This document shows, one piece after another, positions 41,109 to 49,871 of a stretch of 64,000 bases of DNA. The position numbers and the translations under genes are program-made. The notes under the pieces are model-generated. The model made no database searches and was not told the origin of the DNA. It saw nothing but the letters and a program-made list of their open reading frames with translations. The DNA comes from JAWVFM01 sp963843315 (GTDB taxonomy: Bacteria > Actinomycetota > Thermoleophilia > Solirubrobacterales > 70-9), in assembly GCA_963843315.1 (NCBI GenBank), contig CAWJJU010000004.1, positions 62,001 to 126,000 on the forward strand, written 5' to 3'. Every line of letters starts with the position of its first letter. Position 1 is the stretch's first letter.

Positions 41109-42619
41109 ACGGCCGGGTCGAGCTTGGGGTACAGCGGCGCGATCCGCTCCACCTGCGCCCCTCCGCCGCGCGAGCCGGGCTGGGCCAGGGCGCGGCCGGG
41201 CTCGCCGAGCGCGTCGAGCAGCGCATCCGTGCTCGCGGGGATGTAGGGGTGCAGCAGCAGCGCCAGCACCCGCAGCCCCTCCGCCAGCGAATAGAGGACG
41301 CGGTCGAGGTCGGCCGCGCGCGCCGGGTCCTTGGCGAGGTCCCAGGGCCGCTCCTCCTCGACGTAGCGGTTGAGGCGGCGAACGCGCGTCCAGATGCCTT
41401 CGAGGGCCGCGCTCAGATCGACGTCGTCGAGCTGAGCCGACACGTGCTCGAGGAGCCCTTCGAGGCCGTCGTCACCGTCGCGCAGGATGGGGTCGAGCTC
41501 CGCCTCCGGCACGACCCCGTCGCGGTAGCGCTCGATCATCGCCAGCGTGCGCGAGGCGAGGTTGCCCAGGTCGTTGGCCAGCTCGGTCTCGTAGCGGGAC
41601 TCGAAGCCGGCGGCGGAGACGTTGCCGTCCTGGCCGAACGAGACCTCCCGGAAGCAGTAGAAGCGCAGCGCGTCGGCCCCGTAGCGCTCGATGGCGGCGA
41701 ACGGGTCGAGCACGTTGCCGAGCGACTTCGACATCTTCTTGGAGCCCATCAGCAGAAAGCCGTGGATGGCGATCCGCTTCGGCAGCTCGAGGCCGGCCGC
41801 CATCAGGAACGCCGGCCAGTAGACGGCGTGGAACTTGAGGATGTCCTTGCCGATCACGTGCAGGTTCGCCGGCCAGTAGCGGTCGGTCAGGTCCTCCGGC
41901 GCCCGCGCGTAGCCGGGGCCGGTGACGTAGTTGAGCAGCGCGTCGAACCACACGTACATGACCTGCTCGGGGTCCCAGGGCAGCGGCACCCCCCAGCTGA
42001 TCCGCGGCCGCGACAGCGACACGTCCTCGAGCCCGCCCTTGATGAACGCCAGCGCCTCGTTGCGGCGCGAGGCCGGCGAGATCCAGCCGGGGTTGTCGGC
42101 GTAGTGCTTCTCCAGGGGCTCCTGGAACTTCGACAGGGCGAAGAACCAGTTGTCCTCGCGCTCGCGCTCGAGCGGGATCTCGTGGATCGGGCAGGTGTTG
42201 CCGGGTCCCATCTCCTGCTCCGTCTTGAAGTCGGCGCAGCGCGGGCAGTACCAGCCCTCGTACGCGCCCTCGTAGACGTGGCCGTTGTCGTGGACGCGCT
42301 GGACGATCTCCTGGACGCGCTCGACGTGCTCCGGGTCGGAGGTGCGGATGAAGAAGTCCTCGGCGACGCCGATCAGCGGCATCAGCTCGCGAAAGCGCTG
42401 GGCGTTGCGATCGGCGAGCTCGCGGGGGGTCACGCCCTCGCGCTCGGCGGCCAGCACCACGGGCTCACCGTGCTCGTCGGTGCCCGTCTGCATGAACACG
42501 TCCTCGCCGCGCTGGCGCATGTGCCGGGCGAGGATGTCGGCCGCGATCGTCGAGTACGCGTGCCCCAGGTGGGGCTCGGCGTTGACGTAGTAGATCGGCG
42601 TGGTGACGTAGTAGCTCAC
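41093..42619 (-). CDS. metG: Methionyl-tRNA synthetase
   Basis: This 508-residue class I synthetase has the HIGH-type motif PHLGHAY near 16-22, the Zn-knuckle region CPRCADFKTEQE...CPIH, KMSKS in KKMSKSLGN, and the anticodon-binding helical domain. It charges tRNA-Met. No C-terminal EMAP/tRNA-binding domain is present. The final residues GSDQ and the stop codon are formed by the repeat element. On the minus strand it falls between rsmI (54.4 kb) and tatD (33 kb), keeping the ancestral order despite intervening blocks. Confidence 0.96.
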   Translation of the reverse strand: MSYYVTTPIYYVNAEPHLGHAYSTIAADILARHMRQRGEDVFMQTGTDEHGEPVVLAAEREGVTPRELADRNAQRFRELMPLIGVAEDFFIRTSDPEHVERVQEIVQRVHDNGHVYEGAYEGWYCPRCADFKTEQEMGPGNTCPIHEIPLEREREDNWFFALSKFQEPLEKHYADNPGWISPASRRNEALAFIKGGLEDVSLSRPRISWGVPLPWDPEQVMYVWFDALLNYVTGPGYARAPEDLTDRYWPANLHVIGKDILKFHAVYWPAFLMAAGLELPKRIAIHGFLLMGSKKMSKSLGNVLDPFAAIERYGADALRFYCFREVSFGQDGNVSAAGFESRYETELANDLGNLASRTLAMIERYRDGVVPEAELDPILRDGDDGLEGLLEHVSAQLDDVDLSAALEGIWTRVRRLNRYVEEERPWDLAKDPARAADLDRVLYSLAEGLRVLALLLHPYIPASTDALLDALGEPGRALAQPGSRGGGAQVERIAPLYPKLDPAVGSDQ

Positions 42620-42644
42620 TGGGGGGTGAGGCTACAGAGAGCGA

Positions 42645-42998
42645 CTAGCTGTCCTTCCTGGCGAGCTTGTTCAGCCCATCGCGGGCCTTGGGGACGCAGG
42701 TGGGGGCGAACGGCGTCCTGATGACGATCCCGAGCGTCCCGTCCTGCGCGGCGATCACGTGGCCCTTGTCGGTCTTGCTCGCATCCGAGACCTCGCCCGA
42801 GTCGTGCAGGAACGTGTCGATCGAGCAGAAGGGATTGCCGTCGATCGCGTAGTGCCCCGCGACCATCTTGGCGCCCAGGGCGTCCGCCATCTGCGCGTCC
42901 GAGGGCCCGCCGCCGCTGCTGCTGCTGCCGCAGCCCGCCAGGGCGACCAGCGCCAGCGCGGCCGAGAAGACGAGGGCGAGGCGGCGAGGGCTGCGCAT
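42645..42998 (-). CDS. Small lipoprotein
   Basis: These 117 residues have a lipoprotein signal (ALVFSAALALVALAGCGSSSSGGG; lipobox Cys near 23). The mature domain of about 90 residues has two Cys (NPFCSID and APTCVPK) that may pair. No family is recognised. It is between metG and a strong terminator, so it is probably transcribed from its own promoter upstream of 42998. Confidence 0.6.
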   Translation of the reverse strand: MRSPRRLALVFSAALALVALAGCGSSSSGGGPSDAQMADALGAKMVAGHYAIDGNPFCSIDTFLHDSGEVSDASKTDKGHVIAAQDGTLGIVIRTPFAPTCVPKARDGLNKLARKDS

Positions 42999-43025
42999 CG
43001 CCGCACTCTATGCACTCGCACGAAA

Positions 43026-43055
43026 AGAGAGGGCGGCCGATTGGCCGCCCTCTCT
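43026..43055 (-). terminator. Rho-independent terminator of the 43.1-kb secreted-protein gene
   Basis: A perfect 13-bp stem (AGAGAGGGCGGCC and its complement) encloses a GATT loop. On the minus strand it is followed by TTTTCG (43021-43026). It lies 25 bp after the stop of the secreted-protein gene, in the correct orientation. Confidence 0.85.
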
Positions 43056-43080
43056 CGGAACTGGTGGTGCTAGGCCTGGA

Positions 43081-43896
43081 TCAGGTCTTGCACTTCTGGA
43101 ACGAGGACGAACTGTCCGGGTCCTCGCCAGGCGCCTGAGTCTGGTTGTACTTGATGCTCGTCTGCAGGTTCAGCTGCTTGTTCTTGTCCTTGCAGCGAGC
43201 CGAGACGTACGCGTACTTCTTCTTCTTGCCGTGCTTCTTGACGGTGAACTGCTTCGAGATCTTCACGTCGAAGTTAGTCGTCGCCGTCGGAACGCTGTCC
43301 GGAACCGGAACGTCCAGCGTCGTGCCGAAGTCGCCGGTACCGCCACCCTTCAGGGTGCCGACCAGAACGACGGTCGTGACGATGGGAGGGGCCGTCCGGA
43401 CGTGCAACAGGATCGTCGGGTTCTTGCCCTTGGGCTTGCCGTTGAATGCGGTAACCGAGCCCTGGATCGGCGGGAACGCGCCGTTGTTGCACGGAGTTCC
43501 GGGATCAGCGATCACGCACGCCGTGATGGCGCCGCTGCCGACCACTGCCTTCGGGCAGGCCGCCGACCGCCACCTGGGGGTCGTGTTCTCGATGTCCGCC
43601 TTGTTGCAGGTCGGCAGGCCCTTGGTCGTGAACTTGATGTCGTTGTCGAACTTGAGCTTCACGTCCTTGGCTGCGGCCGGGGTCAGCGTCGGGTTCGTCG
43701 GCGTGCCCGGGTCCGCGTTGTTGAGGAACGTCGTGACGGTTTCCAGCTTGACGTTCTTGAACTTCTTCTTCGACAGCTTGCTGGGGCTGACCTTGATCGT
43801 CTGGGCGCCGGTCGTCGTGTTGACGCGCGCATACGCGGCCGCGGCCACGCTGAGAGCCGTCACGACGACGGCGATCCAAATGAGATGCTTACGCAT
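43081..43896 (-). CDS. Secreted protein of the same unnamed family as the 4.6-kb gene
   Basis: This 271-residue protein starts at an ATG preceded by a strong AGGAGGAGG site. Signal peptide MRKHLIWIAVVVTALSVAAA is followed by a Lys-rich beta-type domain. Shared order with the 4580-5374 protein: DPGTPTNPT, DVKLKFDNDIKF, LPTCN, CPKAVVGSGAITAC, then FNGKPKGKNPTILLHVR. Lys-rich C-terminal KKHGKKKKYAYVSARCKDK may bind wall polymers. It has its own terminator and no operon partner. Codon use is less GC-biased than in neighbours, perhaps reflecting high expression. Function unknown. Confidence 0.68.
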   Translation of the reverse strand: MRKHLIWIAVVVTALSVAAAAYARVNTTTGAQTIKVSPSKLSKKKFKNVKLETVTTFLNNADPGTPTNPTLTPAAAKDVKLKFDNDIKFTTKGLPTCNKADIENTTPRWRSAACPKAVVGSGAITACVIADPGTPCNNGAFPPIQGSVTAFNGKPKGKNPTILLHVRTAPPIVTTVVLVGTLKGGGTGDFGTTLDVPVPDSVPTATTNFDVKISKQFTVKKHGKKKKYAYVSARCKDKNKQLNLQTSIKYNQTQAPGEDPDSSSSFQKCKT

Positions 43897-44062
43897 ACTC
43901 CTCCTCCTATGGGCAAGCTTCCTGGCCGGCCCGCGTTGGTTTCAGGACTTGTGGGTTCTAAGACTTCGTCCCTGCCAATACATATAACCCACCTGAGCGC
44001 CAGAAGTTTCGTTCCTGCGGCAAATGGGCGACCAAGTAAAGCACTGAGGGAATGGCGCGCCC

Positions 44063-45614
44063 TCAGGGCTCGCGCCGGACGTGGAGGTAGCGGGACATCT
44101 CCGGGGAGACGCCGATCGAGCGCTGCTTCGGCTGCACGTGGCACGACGGCGCGGGGATGCCCGTGACGTGGACAGCCCGTTGCCGAAGGCGTACTTCTTG
44201 ATCCGGTCGAACAGGTCCTGCGGCCGTCGTGCTCGTCGGCGCGCGCCTGGAAGCTGGGGTCGCTCGGCGAGTTCGGGTCGAGGGTCGCGGAGATGCCGCC
44301 CGTGCACTGGCGCGTCTCGAACGAGTCGAGGCTGCCGCCGCCCTTCAGCTTCAGGTAGCCCTTGGGCAGGAGGTAGGGGTTCGTGCGATCGGTCGTCAGC
44401 CGGTTCGGGTAGGCGGCCAGCGCGCCAGGCGACAGCGGCGGGGTCGAGCGGATGTACTTGTATTCCTTGACGCCGCCGCCCTCGGTCGGGATGTTGAACG
44501 CGTTCAGCGTCGCGGCGCCGTTGCCCAGGAAGCCCGTGATCTCGTGCTTGTAGTTGCCGAGCACCTGGATGATCGGATCCAGCTGCGCGCCAAAGGACTT
44601 GTACTTGGTGAGCAGCGGCGGGAGCGAGTTGCGCAGGACGTCCCGAAGGGCGGGGAACCCCTTCACGCCGGCCGGAGTCGCGCGCAGGATTCCCCTGAAC
44701 AGGTTCTCGAGATCCGGGGCCAGCTTCTGCGCCGAGATGAGCGTCGGGCTGAGCTGCTTGGCGGCCGGGCGCAGCTGCTTCACCAGCGGGTCGGTGAAGT
44801 TCGCGAACGTCTGCAGGCGCGCGAGCGTGGCCTTCGACTCGTCGAGGAACGTCGGGAAGATCCGGAAGATGTTCTCGAGATCGGCGTTGCGCTGGGCGGT
44901 CGTGGTGAACACCCGGTCGGAGCTCTGGATCAGGCCCCGGAGCTGCCCCTGGCGGGCGGAGAGCGCGTTGAACGTCTCACCGCCGCCGCGCACGAGCTGG
45001 CGCACGGCCTGGCTCTGGGTGGAGAGGATTCGCAGCACGCGGTTCGCGGAATTCTCGAACTGGGGCAGCTCGCCGATGGCGTTCGAGAGGTCGGCGCCGC
45101 GCCCGTTGAAGGCGAGCGCCTGCTGCTGCATCCAGACCTGGAAGGCCGAGCGGGTCTTGGCGTTGAAGGTGCGGAAGATCTCGTCGAGCTGGACCGACGG
45201 CGCGACCTGCGACACCGGCAAGGTGCCGCCCTCGGCGAGGCTCGGTTTGGAGGCGTCGCCGGGCGTGAGCTCGACGTAGGTCTCGCCGAGCAGCGTCTTC
45301 TGGCGCAGCATCGCCCTGGTGTTGTCGGGGATGGGGGCGTACTTGTTGTCGAGCTCGATCGTCGTGTCGGCGCGGCCATCGTCGGCGAGCTGGATGTTCG
45401 TGACCTTGCCGACCGAGACGCCGGAGATGCGCACGTCGGACTGGGTCGCGAGCGTTGAGGCCTCCGTGAACTCGGCGTGGAAGGTGTACCCCTTGGCGCT
45501 CAGCGGGACCGGGCCGCCGAAGGCGACCCACAGGAACAGGGCGAGCCCGAAGCACGACAGCGCGAACGCGACCGCGATCGCGATGCGCCCGGGTCCGACG
45601 CCCTTCTTGTTCAT
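44063..45614 (-). CDS. MCE/MlaD-family protein 6, C-terminus frameshifted
   Basis: The ATG at 45612-45614 overlaps the preceding stop. TM segment at about 10-33, MlaD domain (about 37-120: GYTFHAEFTEASTLATQSDVRISGVSVGKV), then a long coiled-coil-like helical region to about 330. Near 44222 a CCC run has lost one C (ADEHDGR instead of ADEHDGPQDLFDRI), and near 44175 another. After repairing both, the reading ends HVTGIPAPSCHVQPKQ...MSRYLHVRREP at the TGA 44063-44065. Unrepaired, the frame would run on to 43860 into the next gene. It is the last of the six-gene MCE operon. Confidence 0.82.
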
Positions 45615-46942
45615 CAGGAGCACCCTCCCTTGGCGGCGATGGTCGCGCTGGAGGGCGGATTGGAGATCTGGCGGATGGTGTTGAGGAAGGGGCGGGTCTG
45701 GGTGACGGATTCGGCGGAGGCTGCCGTGGTGCAGGTCAGGATGATCAACGCCCGCGCCATCGGCCCGGTCGCGTCCTGGATCGACGTCGCGGAGTTGCCG
45801 TCGTGGTTCAGCCAGGCGAGCCAGAACAGGAACGGCTCCCGCGGACCGGACGGGTCGTAGGCCGCCGCGTTCAGCAGGCGGTTGAGGTGCGTGAACGACC
45901 CGTTGAGCCCGCGTGTCGTCTTCGCCAGCGGCGCGGAGCCCTTGCCGAGATCGGAGATCGTGGGCGCCACCTTCCTGGTGAAGGGACGGATCTGGTTCTT
46001 GATCGGGCCCCTGGTCTCGCGGAAGAGCGGCTGGGACGCCTCGAGGGCGGGCTTGAGCGCCCGGGCCTGCGGGACGAGCTTGGTGAGCGCGGGCTTCAGG
46101 GACTTCGACAGGGTGTCGGAGCTCTCGAGCGCCGATCGCGTGGTCGAGAGGGTCGAGGGGAACTCCTGGAGGGCTGCGCGGATCGACGACTCCTGGTGCG
46201 CGAAGGCTCCGAGGACCGCGTCGGAGGAGTCGACGAACGTCGCCAGCTGGCGATCGTGGCCTGCGAGCTCCTTGCTGATCAGGCCGAAGTCGTGGATGGA
46301 GCGCGCGATCTCGGTGCGCCGCTTCGACAGCAGCCCGTTGATCTTCGCCAGGTCGCGGACCGTCGGGTCGAAGCGCCGCAGCGCGGCCGAGAGCTTCTTG
46401 CCGTTGCCGCCCAGGCCCTCGCCGCCCGCGATGATCAGCAGCTTCAGGTAGCCCTGGGTGTCGCCGTCGAGCGAGGCGAGCAGCTCGTCCGGCTCCACCT
46501 GGGGCAGGGTGCTGGCGAGCGGGATCGTCGAGCCCTCCTTGATCTGGGGGGCCGAGGGCTTGCCCGGGTCGAGCTCGATCGTCTCGTCCTGCAGGCCGGT
46601 GCGCGGCCGCACGAGGATCGAGGCGTCATTGCGGACGAGGGACGCGTAGCGCTGCTGGATCTGCATCGTCACCAGCGCGCTGCCGTCCTGGAGGTCGACG
46701 CCGGAGATGTCGCCGACCTTGATCCCGGCGATGTTCACGGTCTGCCCCTGGCCCGGGGTGATCGCCTGGCCGGTGCTGAGGTCGGCGGTGAGCTCGAAGC
46801 GATCGGCGCCGATCCCCGGCACCCAGGCCGGCAGCGTGAACCGCTGCTGGATCAGGATCACCGTCACGCTTCCGAGCGCGATCACCAGAAGCGCGAGGAT
46901 CGCGGCGAAGTCCTTGCGATGGTCTTTGATCGCCTTTTTCAT
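45614..46942 (-). CDS. MCE/MlaD-family protein 5
   Basis: This 442-residue protein has an N-terminal TM (about 12-31), MlaD domain (about 47-135: RFELTADLSTGQAITPGQGQTVNIAGIKVG), and an alpha-helical tail with repeated LSTTRSALESS / SKSLKPALTKL type heptads. MCE proteins form extracytoplasmic rings or tubes that move lipids or sterols with YrbE permeases. ATGA overlaps on both sides. Confidence 0.9.
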   Translation of the reverse strand: MKKAIKDHRKDFAAILALLVIALGSVTVILIQQRFTLPAWVPGIGADRFELTADLSTGQAITPGQGQTVNIAGIKVGDISGVDLQDGSALVTMQIQQRYASLVRNDASILVRPRTGLQDETIELDPGKPSAPQIKEGSTIPLASTLPQVEPDELLASLDGDTQGYLKLLIIAGGEGLGGNGKKLSAALRRFDPTVRDLAKINGLLSKRRTEIARSIHDFGLISKELAGHDRQLATFVDSSDAVLGAFAHQESSIRAALQEFPSTLSTTRSALESSDTLSKSLKPALTKLVPQARALKPALEASQPLFRETRGPIKNQIRPFTRKVAPTISDLGKGSAPLAKTTRGLNGSFTHLNRLLNAAAYDPSGPREPFLFWLAWLNHDGNSATSIQDATGPMARALIILTCTTAASAESVTQTRPFLNTIRQISNPPSSATIAAKGGCS

Positions 46943-48456
46943 GGCACCGGGGTGAAGTCGGAGGGGGCCACCGCGCCGGCCGGGCCGTTCAGGTCCGGAA
47001 CGCCCTGCTTGTGGCACGGCTGGCCGGGCTTGTACGGAGGCGGCTTATGGCCGTGCTGGGAGGGCTGCACGCCGAGGGGCGAGGAGATCGTGTTGGACCA
47101 CAGCGAGCCGTTGAAGGCCCCGCCGTTCGGGTTGTTCGTCTTGACCAGCTGCGGGCCGCCGCTCGACTGGACCCGCAGGAAGCTCCCGTTGCCGTCGAAC
47201 TCCTGGGCCTGGCCGGCGATCCCGGAGGCGCCGTAGAAGAACTCGCGGTAGTTCGGCTGGCCGGTCCCGAAGTTCGGGTCGTTCAGCACCACGTTGCCGG
47301 CGGGCGTGATCACCTGCGAGAAGCACTTGCTGGACTTCGTCAGCTGCGGCAGGAAGCTCTTCAGCGCGTCGACCGCGATGGCGGTGCCCGGGGCCGAGTG
47401 ATGCAGGTCCTGCGCGATGCCCCCGAGCTCGCTGGGGCGCAGCAGCAGCTTCGCCTGGCGCAGCCACGGCAGGCCGGCGTCGATCGTCGCGGGCAGCTCC
47501 TTGATCGCCGGCGTCAGCGTCACCGCGTAGGCGCGAAGCGGTGGGAACGTGGCGTTCAGGTCGCGGAGGGCCGGGACGGTCTCCTCCAGGGTCGGCGCGA
47601 GCTCGCGGACCGTGGCGGCGAGGTTCGTCGACTCGTCGGCGAGGGCCCCGGCGAAGATGTTGAAGTTCGAGATCAGGCCGGTCAGCTGGGACTCGCGGGC
47701 CATCAGGACCCCGAAAACGCGCGCCTGGGCCGCGATGAGCCCCGACAGGTCGTGAGGCGAGGTGCCCTGGAGCGCCTCGGCGACGATCGCGCTGCCCCGG
47801 CCCGCGCGAGCGCCGTAGCGGAACGAGTCGTTCAGCGCGGCGGCGGCGGTGACCCCCTGTACCTGCGGGTCCTGGGTCACGTCCTCGGCCGGAGTCGGCT
47901 TGTGCGTGAGCGCGGTGCCGTAACCCTCGAGGAGCTTCTGGAGGTTCGCGCGCACCGGCGCCTGCAGCGCCGCGAGCACCTGGTCGAGCTGCACGGCGGT
48001 CGCCGTCTGGGTGACGGGCACCGTGTCGCCACTGGAAAGGTCGGGGGCGCTGGGGCTGCCGGGCGACAGGTCGAGGAAGAAGTTGCCCTCGAGGAAGAGC
48101 CGCGGGCGGATTGTCAGCTGCGCGTCGTCGTGGATCGGCAGGCCGGAGTTCTCGACGTTGAAGGTCACCTCGGCGGCGTCGCCCTTCGCCTGGACGTCCA
48201 GGACCTTGCCCACCTCGACGCCGGCGATGCGCACCGGCGAGTCCTTGCGGAGCGTCGCCGCGTTGCTGAAATCGGCCTTGAGCGTGAAGCCGTGGCTGGT
48301 GAACGGGACGTGCTTGGTGTAGGCGAGGACCAGCCCCAGCATCGCCGCGAGCACGAACAGCAGGCCGATGGCCGCGTTGTTTCGGGGCGTGCGCGCGCGG
48401 CGCGGGAGCCGCTTCTGCTCGAGGCGCTCGGCCTGGTTTTCGGCGCGCGTTGCCAT
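46939..48456 (-). CDS. MCE/MlaD-family protein 4
   Basis: From the ATG 48454-48456, 505 residues. A basic N-terminus (EQKRLPRRARTPRN) precedes the TM (about 28-46), the MlaD domain (about 52-140), a helical region, and a Pro/Gly/Asn-rich C-terminal tail (about 420-505, HGHKPPPYKPGQPCH). The tail has two Cys and is presumably extracellular and flexible. The start overlaps the previous stop (TGATG). Confidence 0.9.
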   Translation of the reverse strand: MATRAENQAERLEQKRLPRRARTPRNNAAIGLLFVLAAMLGLVLAYTKHVPFTSHGFTLKADFSNAATLRKDSPVRIAGVEVGKVLDVQAKGDAAEVTFNVENSGLPIHDDAQLTIRPRLFLEGNFFLDLSPGSPSAPDLSSGDTVPVTQTATAVQLDQVLAALQAPVRANLQKLLEGYGTALTHKPTPAEDVTQDPQVQGVTAAAALNDSFRYGARAGRGSAIVAEALQGTSPHDLSGLIAAQARVFGVLMARESQLTGLISNFNIFAGALADESTNLAATVRELAPTLEETVPALRDLNATFPPLRAYAVTLTPAIKELPATIDAGLPWLRQAKLLLRPSELGGIAQDLHHSAPGTAIAVDALKSFLPQLTKSSKCFSQVITPAGNVVLNDPNFGTGQPNYREFFYGASGIAGQAQEFDGNGSFLRVQSSGGPQLVKTNNPNGGAFNGSLWSNTISSPLGVQPSQHGHKPPPYKPGQPCHKQGVPDLNGPAGAVAPSDFTPVP

Positions 48457-49871
48457 CACTGCCCCGCCGTCTTCGTTCCCTGGTTGCCGGGCACGTTGCC
48501 GATCACCTGGCGGCCGGCGATGTACGTCTCGTTGCCGGCCTCGCACTCGCGCGGCTGACCCGGGGACGCCGTGTTCGGATAGGGGTTGGAGTGGAGGTAG
48601 TTCGCGTCCGGGCTGGGACCGCCGCCGTTGGCCGCGTGCTTGGACGGGCTGCCCTCGTTGTTGGGCCCGAACGGGGGCTGGAGGAGGTTGAAGCGCTGGA
48701 AGTTGCCCGACCCGTTCCCGAAAGCCTCGGTGCTCGCCGCGTTGCCGAACAGCAGGGTTCCGTAGTTGCACACGCTCTGGGCCGGCGTCACGAACGCGAG
48801 GAGCGGGTCGAGCAGCTTGTTGGTCTTCGTGAGCCGGCTGATCCCCTTGCGGGCGTCGACGTTGTTGTTCAGGTCGTACAGCGCCTGCGCCGTCGGCGGC
48901 AGCTGCGCATTCAGCTTCGGCGACTCGCGCAGCGCCGGGATGCCGACCTTCAGCGCCCGCGCGAGGACCGGCGACGAGGTCCGCAGCGCCTCGGCGCCGG
49001 GTTGGAGGTCGTGGAAGAGCAGCGCGGAGTCGGAGAGGAACGGCCGGATCTGCGGCAGCGCGGTGTTGGCCGTGTCGAGGGTGGGAGGGCTCTTGGTGAT
49101 CGTCTCCTGGATGAACGGCCGCGCCACGTTCGCGAAGGCCCGGAACGTGGTGTCCAGCGAGACGAACATGTGCGCCTGCGTCTCGGCGACCGGCGCGACC
49201 TCGGCGGCGGTCGCCGCCAGGGCGTCGACGAAGCGCGCGAGCCCCGTCTTCGGCGAGCTGAGGTTGCGCGCCACGGGCTCGAGGCGCACCAGCAGGGGCC
49301 GCAGCTCGCCGATCGCCTGGTTCAGGTCGACCCCTCGGCCGCCCAGGGCGGTGCCGAACTCGGTGAGGTTGCGATGGATCGCGTTGCGCGTGGGCTTGTT
49401 GAAGGTGTTCAGCAGCTGGTCGATGTCAACCGGCTCGGGGCGCGCTGCCGACAGCGGCAGGGTGGTGCCGGCGGGAATGCCCTTCGACGAAGTGCCCTGA
49501 TCGATCTCGAGGTACTTCAGCCCCAGCGCCGACTTGGCGCGGACGATCACGGTCGAGTCGGAGGGAAGCGGTTCGACCGAGCTCTCGAGCTTCAGGTCGA
49601 TCTTGGCCTTCAAGGAGCCGTCCGCCTGCTGCTCCGGCTCGACGGATTCGACGGTCCCGACCTGCACGCCCCCGATGCGGACGTCGTTGCCCGGAACCAG
49701 AGAGGCGGCGTCGGGCACGAGCACCGAGACCCGGTACGTGGACACGAACGGCAGGCCGTTGTTCGCGTTGTAGGCAAGGAAGACGGCCAGGACGATGATC
49801 AGGGTCGTGATCGCGCCGACGAGCGTCGGGTTCGACGCGAACGACGTGACGGGTCCGGAGCGGCGCCTCAC
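48456..49871 (-). CDS. MCE/MlaD-family protein 3
   Basis: This 471-residue protein has a TM at about 17-36, an MlaD domain (about 40-130: YRVSVLVPDAASLVPGNDVRIGGVQVG), a helical region, and an Asn/Gly/Pro-rich tail. It is coupled to both neighbours. The membrane anchor and absence of a lipobox match most MCE paralogues. Confidence 0.9.
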   Translation of the reverse strand: MRRRSGPVTSFASNPTLVGAITTLIIVLAVFLAYNANNGLPFVSTYRVSVLVPDAASLVPGNDVRIGGVQVGTVESVEPEQQADGSLKAKIDLKLESSVEPLPSDSTVIVRAKSALGLKYLEIDQGTSSKGIPAGTTLPLSAARPEPVDIDQLLNTFNKPTRNAIHRNLTEFGTALGGRGVDLNQAIGELRPLLVRLEPVARNLSSPKTGLARFVDALAATAAEVAPVAETQAHMFVSLDTTFRAFANVARPFIQETITKSPPTLDTANTALPQIRPFLSDSALLFHDLQPGAEALRTSSPVLARALKVGIPALRESPKLNAQLPPTAQALYDLNNNVDARKGISRLTKTNKLLDPLLAFVTPAQSVCNYGTLLFGNAASTEAFGNGSGNFQRFNLLQPPFGPNNEGSPSKHAANGGGPSPDANYLHSNPYPNTASPGQPRECEAGNETYIAGRQVIGNVPGNQGTKTAGQ

